Of a DNA stretch of 64,000 nucleotides, positions 25,733 to 35,127 are shown piece by piece. The notes beneath the pieces are model-generated. The model worked only from the letters and a program-made list of their open reading frames with translations. It was not told the DNA's origin and did not search any database. The stretch comes from Microbacterium sp. YJN-G. Lineage in GTDB: Bacteria > Actinomycetota > Actinomycetes > Actinomycetales > Microbacteriaceae. Position 1 is the first letter of the stretch. Each line of letters opens with the position of its first letter. The translations under genes were made by a program, and so were the position numbers. Where the stretch lies: NCBI RefSeq assembly GCF_015040615.1, contig NZ_CP060402.1, positions 3,224,001 to 3,288,000 on the forward strand, written 5' to 3'.

Positions 25733-25814
25733 CGGACGTCACCTTTCTGCGTGAAGCCTGTCCCCAGGCATCCATGATCTCATCCCTCGCTGAGGGTGCA
25801 GCACGGGATCCGGT

Positions 25815-26669
25815 TCAGGCCCGGCGCACCCGCGCACGCGACCGCTGCACGAGCCAGGCGACGCCGTAGATGAGGAAGGAGATGGTCGTGATGTACGGGC
25901 TCACCGGCAGCGTTCCGGCGAGTGCGAGCAGGATTCCGCCGACCGCCGAGGTGAAGCCGAACAGGGCCGCCAGCACCGGCACCGCGACGGGTCCCGCCGA
26001 CAGGCGCATCGCCGCGGCCGCGGGCGTCACCAGCAGCGCCATCACCAGCAGGGCGCCGATGATGTGCACGCTGACGGCGACGATCAGGCCCAGCAACACC
26101 ATGAACACCAGGCTCACCGTCCGCACCGGCACGCCTCGCGCGGCGGCGGACTCGGGGTCGAGGGAGTCGAACCGCAGCGGGTTCCACATCAGCAGCAGGC
26201 CCAGCAGCACCACGACGCTCATGCCGATCAGCCAGCCGAGGTCGGGGTTCGACACCGAGACGATCTGCCCGGTGAGCAGTCCGAAGCGGTTGGCGCTTCG
26301 GCCTTCGTAGAGCGACAGGAACAGGATGCCGAGACCGAGGCCGAACGGCATGAGCACGCCGACGATGGAGCTGCGGTCCCGCGCCTTCGCCCCGAGCAGG
26401 CCGATGAGCACCGCCGCCACGAGCGCCCCGCCGATGGATCCCGCGACGACGCTTCCGCCGAACAGCAGTGCCGCCGCGGCACCCGCGAACGACAGTTCAC
26501 TGACCCCGTGCACGGCGAAGGCGAGGTCGCGCTGCATGACGAACACGCCCACGAGGCCGCCGACGAGGCCGAGCACGGCACCGGCGATGAGCGAGTTGGA
26601 GAGCAGGGCGAGCAGTTCGCCGTAGTCCTGGAACGAGAAGATGTCGCCCCAGTCGAGCAGCGGGGTCAC
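25815..26669 (-). CDS. znuB: Zinc/manganese ABC transporter permease
   Basis: A 284-residue ABC-3 family permease with about eight helices; GRSANRFGLLTGQIVSV and the HIIGALLVMALLVTPAAAA block (core LVTPAAAA) are characteristic. It is the channel for the metal bound by ZnuA. It overlaps the ATPase gene by 4 bases. It is the last gene of znuA-znuC-znuB, under the Zur-type box upstream of znuA. Confidence 0.92.
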   Translation of the reverse strand: MTPLLDWGDIFSFQDYGELLALLSNSLIAGAVLGLVGGLVGVFVMQRDLAFAVHGVSELSFAGAAAALLFGGSVVAGSIGGALVAAVLIGLLGAKARDRSSIVGVLMPFGLGLGILFLSLYEGRSANRFGLLTGQIVSVSNPDLGWLIGMSVVVLLGLLLMWNPLRFDSLDPESAAARGVPVRTVSLVFMVLLGLIVAVSVHIIGALLVMALLVTPAAAAMRLSAGPVAVPVLAALFGFTSAVGGILLALAGTLPVSPYITTISFLIYGVAWLVQRSRARVRRA

Positions 26670-27508
26670 GCGATCCCTCCCGTCGTGGGCGCCTCGTCAT
26701 GGTGCTCGTGCTGGGTATCGGCATCCGGGATGCCGACGACGACGAGCCGCCCCCCGGTGCGGAACACGTACACGGGCGTGCCGTACAGGGCGCTGAGCAC
26801 CTCGGTCTGCAGCACCTCGTCGGGGGTGCCGAGCAGGAAGCGTCCGCCGGCGATGTAGAGGATGCGGTCGACGCGGTCGAGGATCGGGTTGATGTCGTGC
26901 GTGACGAACAGCACGGCCGTGCCGTGCGCGCGGCGCCGCCGGTCGATGATCTCGGTCACACCGCGCTGGTTGGCCAGGTCGAGGTTCGACAGCGGCTCGT
27001 CGCACAGCAGCAGCTTCGGGTCGGCGGCGAGCGCCTGGCCGACCCGCAGGCGCTGCTGCTCGCCGCCCGAGAGCAGCCCGACGGGCCGGTCGGCGTAGTG
27101 CGACGCACCGACGCCCTCGAGCAGGGCGTCGACGCGGGTGCGGTCGCCGCGGTGCGGGATCGGCAGACCGAAGCGGATGCCGCGCACGCCGAGCGCGACG
27201 AGGTCGCGGGCCCGCAGACTCGTGTCGGGTGCCAGCGTCCGCTGCTGCGGGACGTACCCGATGCGCGGATTCCCGCGCTGCACCGGAAGGCCGTCGATCT
27301 GCACGGTGCCGGCGGACAGCGGCTGGAGGCCGAGGATGCTGCGCAGCAGCGTCGTCTTGCCCGAACCTGAAGGACCGAGCACGGCGATGAACTCGCCGGG
27401 GCGGACGTCGAGGTCCAGGCCCGCCCAGAGCTCGTGGCCGTCACGGTGCAGGGCCGCGCCCGTGATGCTGAGGACGGGCGGCGCGGCCGGTTCGCCTGCC
27501 TCGGTCAC
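26666..27508 (-). CDS. znuC: Zinc ABC transporter ATP-binding protein
   Basis: A 280-residue ABC ATPase: Walker A GPSGSGKTT, Q-loop YVPQQRT, signature LLSGGEQQR, Walker B LLLCDEPLSNLD, and the switch His in VTHDINP. It powers ZnuAB. The start is GTG at 27508, overlapping the znuA stop (GTGA). An open extension to 27553 is rejected because it runs into znuA. The C-terminus extends about 40 residues beyond the core. Confidence 0.92.
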   Translation of the reverse strand: MTEAGEPAAPPVLSITGAALHRDGHELWAGLDLDVRPGEFIAVLGPSGSGKTTLLRSILGLQPLSAGTVQIDGLPVQRGNPRIGYVPQQRTLAPDTSLRARDLVALGVRGIRFGLPIPHRGDRTRVDALLEGVGASHYADRPVGLLSGGEQQRLRVGQALAADPKLLLCDEPLSNLDLANQRGVTEIIDRRRRAHGTAVLFVTHDINPILDRVDRILYIAGGRFLLGTPDEVLQTEVLSALYGTPVYVFRTGGRLVVVGIPDADTQHEHHDEAPTTGGIA

Positions 27509-28623
27509 TGGCCCAGGGCGGTGGCGAGGTTCGAGATCGCGGCGCGCATCCACTCAGCGTACGACTGATCGGCCTCGAGCAGCTCGGTGAAGGCGACGAC
27601 GGGGATGCCGGCCTGCTCCGCGGCATCCTCGATGCGGGCGGTCTCGCCGCCGCCGGTCTGCGCGTTGGTCAGGACCGCGCTCACCTCACCGGATTCGATG
27701 GTGCCGAGTGCGTCGAGCAGGGTGGCGGGTGTGACCTCGTTGCCCTCTTCGACCGCGGATGCGAATCCATCTGGGGCGACGTCATCCAGACCGACGGATG
27801 CTGCCAGCATGCCGGGCAGCGGCTCGGTGATGAACACCTTCTGCCCCTCGAGCTTCTCGTGCAGCGTGTCGAGTTCGCCCTCGATCCCGGCGAGTTCCTC
27901 GGTCAGCTCCGTGGCGGCCTGCTCGTAGTCCGCGGCGCTGTCGGGGTCGACGGCGGCGAGGCCTGCCGCGATGTCCTCGGCGACGTGGATGATCGTGTGC
28001 ACGTCGAACCAGACGTGCTCGTTGACGCCCTCGACATGGTCGTGGCCCTCGTGGGAGTCGTCATCGGCGGGCTCGGTGGCGTCGGGGGTCTCGGTGCCGG
28101 GGGTGGCCTCGGCGTCATCCGTCTTGGTGTCGTCGACGTGGTCGTCGTGGCCGTCCTCGGCGTGCGTCTCGTCGGTGTGGGTCTCGTCGGCGTGATTCTC
28201 GCCGCCCTCGGCGTGATCGTCGTCCGTGTGGTCGTCGTCGGTGCTCTCGCCGACGGCATCCGCGTAGTCGTGGGAGTGCTCGACGGCCGTGACGACCTTC
28301 GCATCCGACCCCTCGCGCAGCTCGGTCATGAACGAGTCGTAGCCTCCGCCGTTCTCGATCACGAGATCGGCCTTCTGCACCGCGAGGCGGTCGCGGGCCG
28401 AGGCGTCGTAGGAGTGCGGGTCCTTGGTGGCCGAGGTGATCAGGCTGGTGACCTCGACGCGGTCGCCGCCGATCTGGGCGGCGAGGGAGCCGTAGACGTT
28501 CGTGGACGCGACGACCTGCACGCGACCGGTGCCGCCGTCGGCGGTGCCGGCGGTCGTCGAGCATCCGGCGAGCACGACGATGGATGCAGCGGCGAGGGCG
28601 AGGGGCGCGAGCGTCTTCTTCAT
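27505..28623 (-). CDS. znuA: Zinc-binding lipoprotein of an ABC importer
   Basis: A 372-residue cluster A-I binding protein. It has a lipobox (VVLAGC, Cys21), two lobes, and a His/Asp/Glu-rich linker between about residues 115 and 190 that is unusually long (about 75 residues with many HxD/DH units). That linker is typical of zinc rather than manganese proteins. NEHVWFDVHTI supplies a conserved His ligand, and ITEPLPGML follows in the second lobe. It captures zinc outside the cell. The ATG is preceded by GGAGG, and the Zur-type box is 21 bases further upstream. Confidence 0.93.
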   Translation of the reverse strand: MKKTLAPLALAAASIVVLAGCSTTAGTADGGTGRVQVVASTNVYGSLAAQIGGDRVEVTSLITSATKDPHSYDASARDRLAVQKADLVIENGGGYDSFMTELREGSDAKVVTAVEHSHDYADAVGESTDDDHTDDDHAEGGENHADETHTDETHAEDGHDDHVDDTKTDDAEATPGTETPDATEPADDDSHEGHDHVEGVNEHVWFDVHTIIHVAEDIAAGLAAVDPDSAADYEQAATELTEELAGIEGELDTLHEKLEGQKVFITEPLPGMLAASVGLDDVAPDGFASAVEEGNEVTPATLLDALGTIESGEVSAVLTNAQTGGGETARIEDAAEQAGIPVVAFTELLEADQSYAEWMRAAISNLATALGQ

Positions 28624-28643
28624 ACCTCCAGGCTAAACGCTAA

Positions 28644-28658
28644 TGAGAACCATTATCA
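28644..28658. promoter_or_regulatory. Zur box in the znuACB promoter
   Basis: TGAGAACCATTATCA is a 7-1-7 inverted repeat fitting the actinobacterial Zur/Fur pattern TGANAATNATTNTCA with one change. It lies between a -35-like TTGATA (28655-28660, minus strand) and a -10-like TAGCCT (28630-28635), so binding would block RNA polymerase. The regulator would be the Zur encoded at 23497-23901. Confidence 0.75.
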
Positions 28659-28698
28659 ACTTGGCGCGGCGGAAAGATTAAGAAGTGTCCCGCTCTGT

Positions 28699-30033
28699 TC
28701 AGTCGACGAGCAGGGCCGGCTCCTCGAGCACGGATGCCACATCGGCGATGAACCGGCTCATCCCGTCTCCGTCGATGACGCGGTGATCGAACGAGCCCGA
28801 GACCGTGGTGACCCAGCGCGGGCGCACCTCGCCGTCGACGACCCAGGGCTTCTGGCTGATCGTGCCCATGGCCACGATCCCGGCCTCGCCCGGGTTGATG
28901 ATCGGCGTGCCCGCATCCATCCCGAACACACCGATGTTGGTGATCGTGATGGTGCCGCCCTGCTGGTCGGCCGGGCTGGTCTTGCCCTCGCGAGCGGTGA
29001 CGGTCAGCCGGTTCAGCGCGCGGGCGAGGTCCTTCATGCCGAGATCCTGCGCGTCCTTGATGTTGGGCACGAGCAGTCCGCGCGGGGTCGCCGCGGCGAT
29101 GCCGAGGTTCACGTAGTGGCGCACGATGATCTCGGCGCCGTCCTCGGTGTCGACCCACGCGGCGTTCACCAGCGGGGTGCGGCGGGCGGCCCAGATCACG
29201 GCGCGGGCCATGATCAGCAGCGGCGAGACGCGGATGTCGGCGTAGTCGGGCGAGGCCTTCAGACGCTTCACGAGCTCCATGGTGCGGGTGGCGTCGACCT
29301 CCTTCCACACCGTCACGTGCGGCGCGGAGTATGCGCTCTGCACCATCGCCGACGAGGTCGCCTTGCGGACGCCCTTGACCGGAATCGACTCGGTGCGATC
29401 GGTCGGCTGGATGCCGCGCGCCAGACCGACGGGCCCGGATGCCGCCGGTGCCGGGACGGTCTCCTCGCGCACGTCGCCCCACTCGGGAGTCTCGATGTTG
29501 CGGAACACGCTCGCCTGGGAGGCGTGCTTGACGACGTCGTCGCGGGTGACCTCGCCGTCGGCGCCGGTCGGGGTGACGGCGGTCACGTCGACGCCGAGGT
29601 CGCGGGCGAGCTTGCGGATCGGGGGCTTGGCGATCACGCCGACCGAGGAGCGCACGGGCCGCTCGGCGGGGCGCTTGCGACGCGAGGTCGCCCCTCCCCC
29701 GCTGCCGTAGCCGACGAGCACCGAACCGCTGCCCTCCTCGGCTGCGGGGGCGGCCGGCGCCGAGGGAGCAGAGACAGCAGTCGCAGCATCCGGAGACGTG
29801 ACGAAGGTGATGATCGGCGCACCGACCTCGACGGTCGCGCCCTCTGCGGCGAGCAGCTCGCCGACCGTCCCCGCGTGCGGGGAGGGCAGCTCGACGAGCG
29901 ACTTGGCGGTCTCGATCTCGCAGATCACGTCGTTGACCGCCACGGCATCACCGGGGGCGACCTTCCAGCTGACGATCTCAGCCTCGGTCAGCCCCTCGCC
30001 GACGTCGGGGAGGGTGAACGTCTGGGTGCTCAT
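28699..30033 (-). CDS. 2-oxoacid dehydrogenase E2 component (dihydrolipoyl acyltransferase)
   Basis: A 444-residue E2: lipoyl domain at about 2-77 with lipoylation Lys44 in EIETAKS; a flexible Ala/Pro linker; peripheral-subunit-binding domain at about 137-175 ([22 protein letters not shown]); and catalytic acyltransferase domain with DHRVIDGDG near residue 417. It transfers the acyl group made by E1 to CoA. Encoded last in E1a-E1b-E2, an arrangement typical of branched-chain 2-oxoacid dehydrogenase (bkd) in actinobacteria, although a pyruvate-like substrate is not excluded. Repeat A copies separate it from E1b. The E3 subunit must come from elsewhere. Confidence 0.92.
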   Translation of the reverse strand: MSTQTFTLPDVGEGLTEAEIVSWKVAPGDAVAVNDVICEIETAKSLVELPSPHAGTVGELLAAEGATVEVGAPIITFVTSPDAATAVSAPSAPAAPAAEEGSGSVLVGYGSGGGATSRRKRPAERPVRSSVGVIAKPPIRKLARDLGVDVTAVTPTGADGEVTRDDVVKHASQASVFRNIETPEWGDVREETVPAPAASGPVGLARGIQPTDRTESIPVKGVRKATSSAMVQSAYSAPHVTVWKEVDATRTMELVKRLKASPDYADIRVSPLLIMARAVIWAARRTPLVNAAWVDTEDGAEIIVRHYVNLGIAAATPRGLLVPNIKDAQDLGMKDLARALNRLTVTAREGKTSPADQQGGTITITNIGVFGMDAGTPIINPGEAGIVAMGTISQKPWVVDGEVRPRWVTTVSGSFDHRVIDGDGMSRFIADVASVLEEPALLVD

Positions 30034-30056
30034 GGGATCTCCTTCAAGTGGCGGGG

Positions 30057-30122
30057 CCCTTCGACAGGCTCAGGGACCCAGTACGTCTGTGGCTGGGGCC
30101 CTTCGACAGGCTCAGGGATCCA
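30057..30122 (+). repeat. Dispersed repeat A, two tandem copies
   Basis: Copies at 30057-30080 and 30099-30122 (CCCTTCGACAGGCTCAGGGA followed by CCCA or TCCA), separated by 18 bases, in the gap between the E1b and E2 genes. Confidence 0.9.
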
Positions 30123-30150
30123 GGGAGGCAAGGCTCAGGCGAGCGCGGGA

Positions 30151-31131
30151 TCAGTAGGCGAGGGAGCGGTCGACGGCCTCGAGGATGCGGTCGGCATCCG
30201 GGAGGTACGCGCCCTCGAGCTTGGCGGGCGGGAACGGGGTGTCGAAGCCCGAGACGCGCAGCACGGGGGCCTCGAGGGCGTAGAAGGCGCGCTCCATCAC
30301 CGTCGCGGCGATCTCGCTGCCCAGGCTGGTGAACCCGGGCGCCTCCTGCGCATAGACCATCCGCCCGGTGGATCGCACCGAGTCGAGGATGGGCCCGTAG
30401 TCCACGGGCGAGAGCGAGCGGACGTCGACGACCTCGCAGCTGGTGCCCTCGGCCTCGGCGAGCGCGGCCGCCTGAAGCAGGGTCGTCACCATCGCGCCGT
30501 GGCCGACGAGGGTGACGTCGGTGCCGCGGCGCACGATGCGCGAGGAGTGCAGCGGAAGAGCGGATGCCGACAGGTCGACCTCGCCCTTGGGCCAGTAGCG
30601 GCTCTTCGGCTCCATGAAGATCACCGGGTCGTTCGACGCGATGGCCTCCTGGATCATCCAGTACGCGTCGTTCGCGGTCGACGGCGACACCACCCGCAGG
30701 CCCGGGGTGTGCGTGAAGTACGCCTCCGGGCTCTCCTGGTGGTGCTCGACGGCGCCGATGTGCCCGCCGTACGGGATGCGGATGACGATCGGCATCTGCA
30801 CCGCACCCTCGTGCCGGTAGGTGAGCTTGGCCAGCTGCGAGGTGATCTGGTCGAACGCCGGGAACACGAACCCGTCGAACTGGATCTCGCACACCGGTCG
30901 GAATCCGGCCATGGCCAGGCCGATGGCGGTGCCGACGATGCCCGACTCGGCCAGCGGGGTGTCGAGCACGCGGCGCGGCCCGAAGTCGCGCTGCAGGTGC
31001 TCGGTGACGCGGAACACGCCGCCGAGGCGGCCGATGTCCTCGCCCATCAGCAGCACGCGCGGGTCGTCCTGCATGGCCTTGCGCATCCCGGCGTTCAGCG
31101 CCTTGGCGAACGGCATGGTCTCCAGGGTCAT
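30151..31131 (-). CDS. 2-oxoacid dehydrogenase E1 beta subunit
   Basis: A 326-residue transketolase-like subunit: MTLETMPFAKALNAGMRKAM start, GEDIGRLGGVFRVTE, IPYGGHIGAVEHHQESPE with the active-site histidines, and VVDVRSLSPVD. It forms the TPP-dependent alpha2beta2 decarboxylase with E1 alpha. ATG at 31131 overlaps the E1 alpha stop (ATGA); a much longer open frame upstream is only the shadow of the alpha gene. The HHQES signature is that of branched-chain types. Confidence 0.93.
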   Translation of the reverse strand: MTLETMPFAKALNAGMRKAMQDDPRVLLMGEDIGRLGGVFRVTEHLQRDFGPRRVLDTPLAESGIVGTAIGLAMAGFRPVCEIQFDGFVFPAFDQITSQLAKLTYRHEGAVQMPIVIRIPYGGHIGAVEHHQESPEAYFTHTPGLRVVSPSTANDAYWMIQEAIASNDPVIFMEPKSRYWPKGEVDLSASALPLHSSRIVRRGTDVTLVGHGAMVTTLLQAAALAEAEGTSCEVVDVRSLSPVDYGPILDSVRSTGRMVYAQEAPGFTSLGSEIAATVMERAFYALEAPVLRVSGFDTPFPPAKLEGAYLPDADRILEAVDRSLAY

Positions 31132-32258
31132 CGGCCCGCCTCCTGCTCGAACGACGCCTCGTACTCGTGGAACCAGGCGCGCTGCTCCTCCACGAGCGGA
31201 TGCGGTTCGCTGTACACCTTCTGGAACATCGTGTCGGGCTCCGGTGCGGTCAGCTCGACGGTGCGGGACCGCAGGTCCTCTGCGGCATCCGCGGCCTCGG
31301 CCTCGACACCGTCGAAGAACGACTCGGATGCTCCCCTGTTGAGCAGGAACGCCCGCATGCGGGCGATCGGGTCGCGCTGCGCCCAGGCTTGCTCCTCCTC
31401 GGAGGCGCGGTACTTGGTGGGGTCGTCGCTGGTGGTGTGGGCGCCCATCCGGTAGGTGACCGCCTCGATCGCGCGCGGGCCGAGCCCGGAGCGCGTCTCG
31501 TCGAGCAGCGCGCGCGAGACGGCGTAGCTGGCGAGCACGTCGTTGCCGTCGACGCGGACCGATGGGATGCCGTAGCCCGCGCCGCGCCCCACGAGGGGCA
31601 CCTTCGACTGGGTCTCGACGGGCACCGAGATCGCCCAGTGGTTGTTCTGCAGGAAGAACAGCACCGGCGCGTCGTAGCTGGCGGCGAACACCATCGCCTC
31701 GTGGACGTCTCCCTGGCTGGAGGCGCCATCGCCGTAGTAGACGACGACGGCCTCGTCGCGGTCGACATCGCCGGTGCCGGACCGGCCGTCGAAGGCGAGC
31801 GCCATGCCGTAGCCGGCGGCGTGCAGGGTCTGCGAGCCCAGCACGAGCGTGTAGATGCGGGTGTTGCCGTTCTTCGGGTCGGTGGGGTCCCAGCCGCCGT
31901 GCGAGACGCCGCGCATCAGCTTGATGATGTCGATCGGGTCGACGCCGCGGATGCGCGTGACCGCGTGCTCGCGGTACGACGGGAAGATCGTGTCCTGCGT
32001 GCGGGCCGCGTGGGCGGAGCCGACCTGCGCGGCCTCCTGTCCGCGGCTCGGCGGCCACAGCGCCAGCTGGCCCTGCCGCTGCAGGTTGGTGGCCTGGGTG
32101 TCGATGGCGCGGATGATCACCATGTCGCGGTAGAACTGCTCGAGCTCACCGTCGGTGAGTGCCTCGATCAGCGGCAGATACTGCTCGGATGCCGCCGATG
32201 GGGCGAACGATCCATCCGCTTCCAGGACGCGAACGAGGGGTGCTTCGGTCGGAGTCAC
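31128..32258 (-). CDS. 2-oxoacid dehydrogenase E1 alpha subunit
   Basis: A 376-residue alpha subunit with the thiamine-diphosphate motif GDGASSQGDVHEA...NN (starts near residue 175) and substrate-region blocks YREHAVT and YRMGAHTTSDDPTKYR, the latter a phosphorylation-loop-like segment found in branched-chain E1 alpha. It starts with GTG at 32258. First gene of the E1a-E1b-E2 operon. It decarboxylates branched-chain 2-oxoacids, feeding branched fatty-acid synthesis that dominates membranes of this bacterial group. Confidence 0.92.
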   Translation of the reverse strand: MTPTEAPLVRVLEADGSFAPSAASEQYLPLIEALTDGELEQFYRDMVIIRAIDTQATNLQRQGQLALWPPSRGQEAAQVGSAHAARTQDTIFPSYREHAVTRIRGVDPIDIIKLMRGVSHGGWDPTDPKNGNTRIYTLVLGSQTLHAAGYGMALAFDGRSGTGDVDRDEAVVVYYGDGASSQGDVHEAMVFAASYDAPVLFFLQNNHWAISVPVETQSKVPLVGRGAGYGIPSVRVDGNDVLASYAVSRALLDETRSGLGPRAIEAVTYRMGAHTTSDDPTKYRASEEEQAWAQRDPIARMRAFLLNRGASESFFDGVEAEAADAAEDLRSRTVELTAPEPDTMFQKVYSEPHPLVEEQRAWFHEYEASFEQEAGR

Positions 32259-32366
32259 GGCTCCACGCTACCCACGCCCGCATGCCAGGTCACGCATAGT
32301 TCGGGGGCCCTACTACCTTCTCGGAATACGGAGAAACGGCCGGTCGGGGCGGATGCAGACCCGGGA

Positions 32367-33545
32367 TCAGCGCCCGTGCGCGTGTGCGAGCCGCTCGAGC
32401 GCCGCCTCGATCGCGTGCCGCGGGGCGGCAAGGTTCATCCGCTCGAAGCCCTCGCCCTCGGGGCCGAACATGGCGCCCTCGTCGAAGAACACCAGCGCTT
32501 CGTGCTCGTGGATCCGCTGCAGCTCCTCGGCGCTCAGGCCCAGCCCGCGGAAGTCCATCCACTGCAGGTAGGTGCCCTCGAGGTCGAAGACCTCGACCTC
32601 CGGCATCCGCTCTGCCAGGAACGACCGCACCAGCTCGTGGTTGCCGTGCACGAGATCGATGAGTCCGTCGAGCCAGCCGCCCGCCTCGGCGTAGGCGAGG
32701 CGGCACGCCTGGAAGCCCAGCGCGTTGAGGGTGAAGAACCCGGTGCGCGCCTGCTCGGCCGCGTACCGCTCGCGCAGCGCGGGATCGGGGATGACGATGT
32801 TGCTGGTCGACATGCCGGCGAGGTTGAAGGTCTTGCTCGGCGCGGTGCACACGATCGTGCGCGCGGCGGCATCGTCGCTCAGCGTGGAGAAGACGGTGTG
32901 CTCGACGCCGGGCATGAGCAGGTCGAAGTGGATCTCATCGCTGATCACCGTGAGGTCGTGCTCGCGGGCGATGCGCCACACGGCCTCGAGCTCGTCGCGC
33001 TCCCAGACGCGGCCGGTCGGGTTGTGCGGGCTGCAGAAGATCAGCGCGGTGGTGGTGGGCTCGGCGGCCTTCGCCGCGAGGTCGTCGAGGTCGATCCGCC
33101 AGCGGCCGTCGCGCAGCACGAGCGGGTTGCGCACGACCGCGCGGTCGTTGTTCTCGATGGCGCGGAAGAACGGGTAGTAGGCCGGGGTCTGCACGATCAC
33201 GCCGTCGCCGGGGGCGGTGACGGCCCGCACGGCGGTGTGGAACGCCGGCACGACGCCCGGGGCGAGCACGAGCTGCTCGCGGTCGACGCTCCAGCCGTGT
33301 CGGTCGCGGAACCAGCCGGTCACCGCATCCCAGTAGTCGTCGGTGGCGACCGTGTAGCCGAGCACGACGTCATCGAGGTGGGCGCGCAGGCCGGCCATGA
33401 TCTCGGGTGCGAGCTTCAGATCGATGTCGGCGACCGAGAACGGCGCGATGCCGTCGGGCACGGCGGGGTTCGCGGTGCGCATCGACTCCCACTTGGCGGC
33501 ACCGGTTCCGGTGCGGTCGACGAGCGTCTCGAAGTCGTAGCTCAC
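32367..33545 (-). CDS. MalY/PatB-type PLP-dependent C-S lyase / aminotransferase
   Basis: A 392-residue fold-type I enzyme. The PLP lysine is in [11 protein letters not shown] (about 231-241); [11 protein letters not shown] and ISDEIHFDL supply the cofactor Asn and Asp. The N-terminus has [13 protein letters not shown] where most MalY/PatB proteins have WVADMDF. Family members cleave cystathionine or cysteine or transaminate. The gene overlaps hisC by 4 bases (ATGA), so both are made together. The substrate is not settled. Confidence 0.85.
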   Translation of the reverse strand: MSYDFETLVDRTGTGAAKWESMRTANPAVPDGIAPFSVADIDLKLAPEIMAGLRAHLDDVVLGYTVATDDYWDAVTGWFRDRHGWSVDREQLVLAPGVVPAFHTAVRAVTAPGDGVIVQTPAYYPFFRAIENNDRAVVRNPLVLRDGRWRIDLDDLAAKAAEPTTTALIFCSPHNPTGRVWERDELEAVWRIAREHDLTVISDEIHFDLLMPGVEHTVFSTLSDDAAARTIVCTAPSKTFNLAGMSTSNIVIPDPALRERYAAEQARTGFFTLNALGFQACRLAYAEAGGWLDGLIDLVHGNHELVRSFLAERMPEVEVFDLEGTYLQWMDFRGLGLSAEELQRIHEHEALVFFDEGAMFGPEGEGFERMNLAAPRHAIEAALERLAHAHGR

Positions 33546-34612
33546 GCGCCGATCTCCGCGGCGACCTGCAGCACCTTCTCGATCGACTCCTCCTCGCCGA
33601 CGGAGATGCGGATGCCGTCGCCCGAGAACGGCCGCACCATCAGGTCGGCCGCGTCGAACGCGGCGGCGGCCTCGTCGGTGCGCTCGCCCGCGGGCAGCCA
33701 GACGAAGTTCGACTGCGAGTCGGGCACGTCCCAGCCCTGCGCGCGCAGGCCCGCGACCAGGCGGGTGCGGCGCTCGACGATCACGGTGACGCGTTCGCGC
33801 AGCTCGTCCTCGGCGTCGAGGCTGGCGATCGCGGCGCGCTCGGCGGCGCTGGTGACCGAGAGCGGGATGCCGGTGGTGCGGGCGGCGTCGAGCACGCGGG
33901 GGTGCCCGATGGCGTAGCCGATGCGCAGGCCCGCCAGGCCGAACGCCTTGGAGAAGGTGCGCAACACGACCACGTTCGGGTGCTTCTCGAAGATACGCTC
34001 GCCCAGCCCGTTCACGGCATCCGGTGCGGTGACGAACTCGGCGTACGCCTCGTCGAGGATGATCAGCACATCCTGCGGCACGCGCGCGACGAATGCGGCG
34101 AACTCGGCGCTGGTGACGATCGGGCCGGTGGGGTTGTTCGGGGTGCAGACGATGATCGCGCGGGTGCGGTCGGTGACGGCATCCGCCATCGCGTCGAGGT
34201 CGTGCCGCGCGCCGGTACCGAGCGGCACCTGCACTCCGGTCGCCCCGGCGACCAGCGGGAGGGCCGGGTAGGCCTCGAAGGAGCGCCAGGCGTAGATGAC
34301 CTCATCACCCACGGATGCCGTGCCGAGCACGAGCTGGTACAGGATCGACACGCTGCCGGATGCCACGTGCACGGCGTCGACCTCGACGTCGTAGCGCTCG
34401 GCCAGGCGGGCGCGCAGCGCCCCGGCCGATGCGTCGGGATACCGGTTGATGGGGGCGGTGTGCGTCAGCGCCTCGAGCACCGACGGGAGCGGCTCGAAGG
34501 GGTTCTCGTTGCTGGAGAGCTTGAACGCATTCGCGCCCGCCTGCTTGCCCTGGCGGTACGGCGGCAGAGCGGCGATCTCGGGGCGGATGCGGGGCAGGAT
34601 GGGCTCGGTCAC
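33542..34612 (-). CDS. hisC: Histidinol-phosphate/aromatic aminotransferase
   Basis: A 356-residue PLP aminotransferase of the HisC subfamily: [10 protein letters not shown] at about 32-41, [16 protein letters not shown] and the PLP-lysine block [15 protein letters not shown]. HisC converts imidazole-acetol phosphate to histidinol phosphate; actinobacterial relatives also act on aromatic amino acids. There are no other his genes here, so it may be the aromatic (pat-like) member. It is first in a pair with the MalY-type gene. Confidence 0.85.
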   Translation of the reverse strand: MTEPILPRIRPEIAALPPYRQGKQAGANAFKLSSNENPFEPLPSVLEALTHTAPINRYPDASAGALRARLAERYDVEVDAVHVASGSVSILYQLVLGTASVGDEVIYAWRSFEAYPALPLVAGATGVQVPLGTGARHDLDAMADAVTDRTRAIIVCTPNNPTGPIVTSAEFAAFVARVPQDVLIILDEAYAEFVTAPDAVNGLGERIFEKHPNVVVLRTFSKAFGLAGLRIGYAIGHPRVLDAARTTGIPLSVTSAAERAAIASLDAEDELRERVTVIVERRTRLVAGLRAQGWDVPDSQSNFVWLPAGERTDEAAAAFDAADLMVRPFSGDGIRISVGEEESIEKVLQVAAEIGA

Positions 34613-34714
34613 GGGATCAGTCTAAGGAAGGCGCCGGGACAGGGGTCGATCACGTCCTCTCAACCCAGCCACGACCCTCTGACGAACTCGGGCAATGCGT
34701 GACACGATCGACTC

Positions 34715-35110
34715 ATGCGATTCCTCATCCGCGTCGTCATCAACGCGTTCGCCATCTGGGTGGTCACGCTGATCCCCGTGCTCGGGGTCAGCATCCGGCC
34801 GTTCGCGCCCGGTGGGGACCTGCAGCTGGTGCTCACCCTGCTGGCCGTCGCCGCCATCTTCGCCCTGGTGAACTCGATCATCGGCACGATCATCAAGATC
34901 GTCGCCTTCCCGCTGTACATCCTCACGCTCGGGCTCATCTCGTTCATCGTGAACGGGTTCCTGCTGTGGCTGACGGCGTGGATCACCAGCGGCTTCGGCT
35001 GGGGGCTGAGCGTCGAGTCGTTCTGGTGGGGCGTGCTCGCGGCCATCGTGATCTCGATCATCAACGCGATCCTCGGCGCCATCCTGCGCCCGCAGCGCAA
35101 GGGCCGCTGA
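34715..35110 (+). CDS. Phage-holin-like four-helix membrane protein (DUF PF04020 type)
   Basis: A 131-residue protein with four hydrophobic segments and the characteristic ALVNSIIGTIIKIV and LTLGLISFIVNGFLLWLTAW segments (sampled as SFIVNGFLLWLTAW) of the mycobacterial four-TM holin-like family, common as single chromosomal genes. The name does not imply phage origin. It stands alone; divergent from hisC and convergent with the hydrolase gene. Function unknown. Confidence 0.85.
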   Translation: MRFLIRVVINAFAIWVVTLIPVLGVSIRPFAPGGDLQLVLTLLAVAAIFALVNSIIGTIIKIVAFPLYILTLGLISFIVNGFLLWLTAWITSGFGWGLSVESFWWGVLAAIVISIINAILGAILRPQRKGR

Positions 35111-35127
35111 CCGGAAGCGGATGCCGT

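Noticed and set aside
27859..31455. Very long plus-strand open frame (about 1200 codons) across znuA and the E2/E1 genes
   Set aside because: It is the antisense of genuine genes; the high third-position GC removes stop codons on the other strand. Its translation is Arg/Gly/Val-rich with no domain.
34715..35110. Prophage remnant because of the holin-like protein
   Set aside because: This family is a common chromosomal membrane protein in actinobacteria; no other phage gene is nearby.
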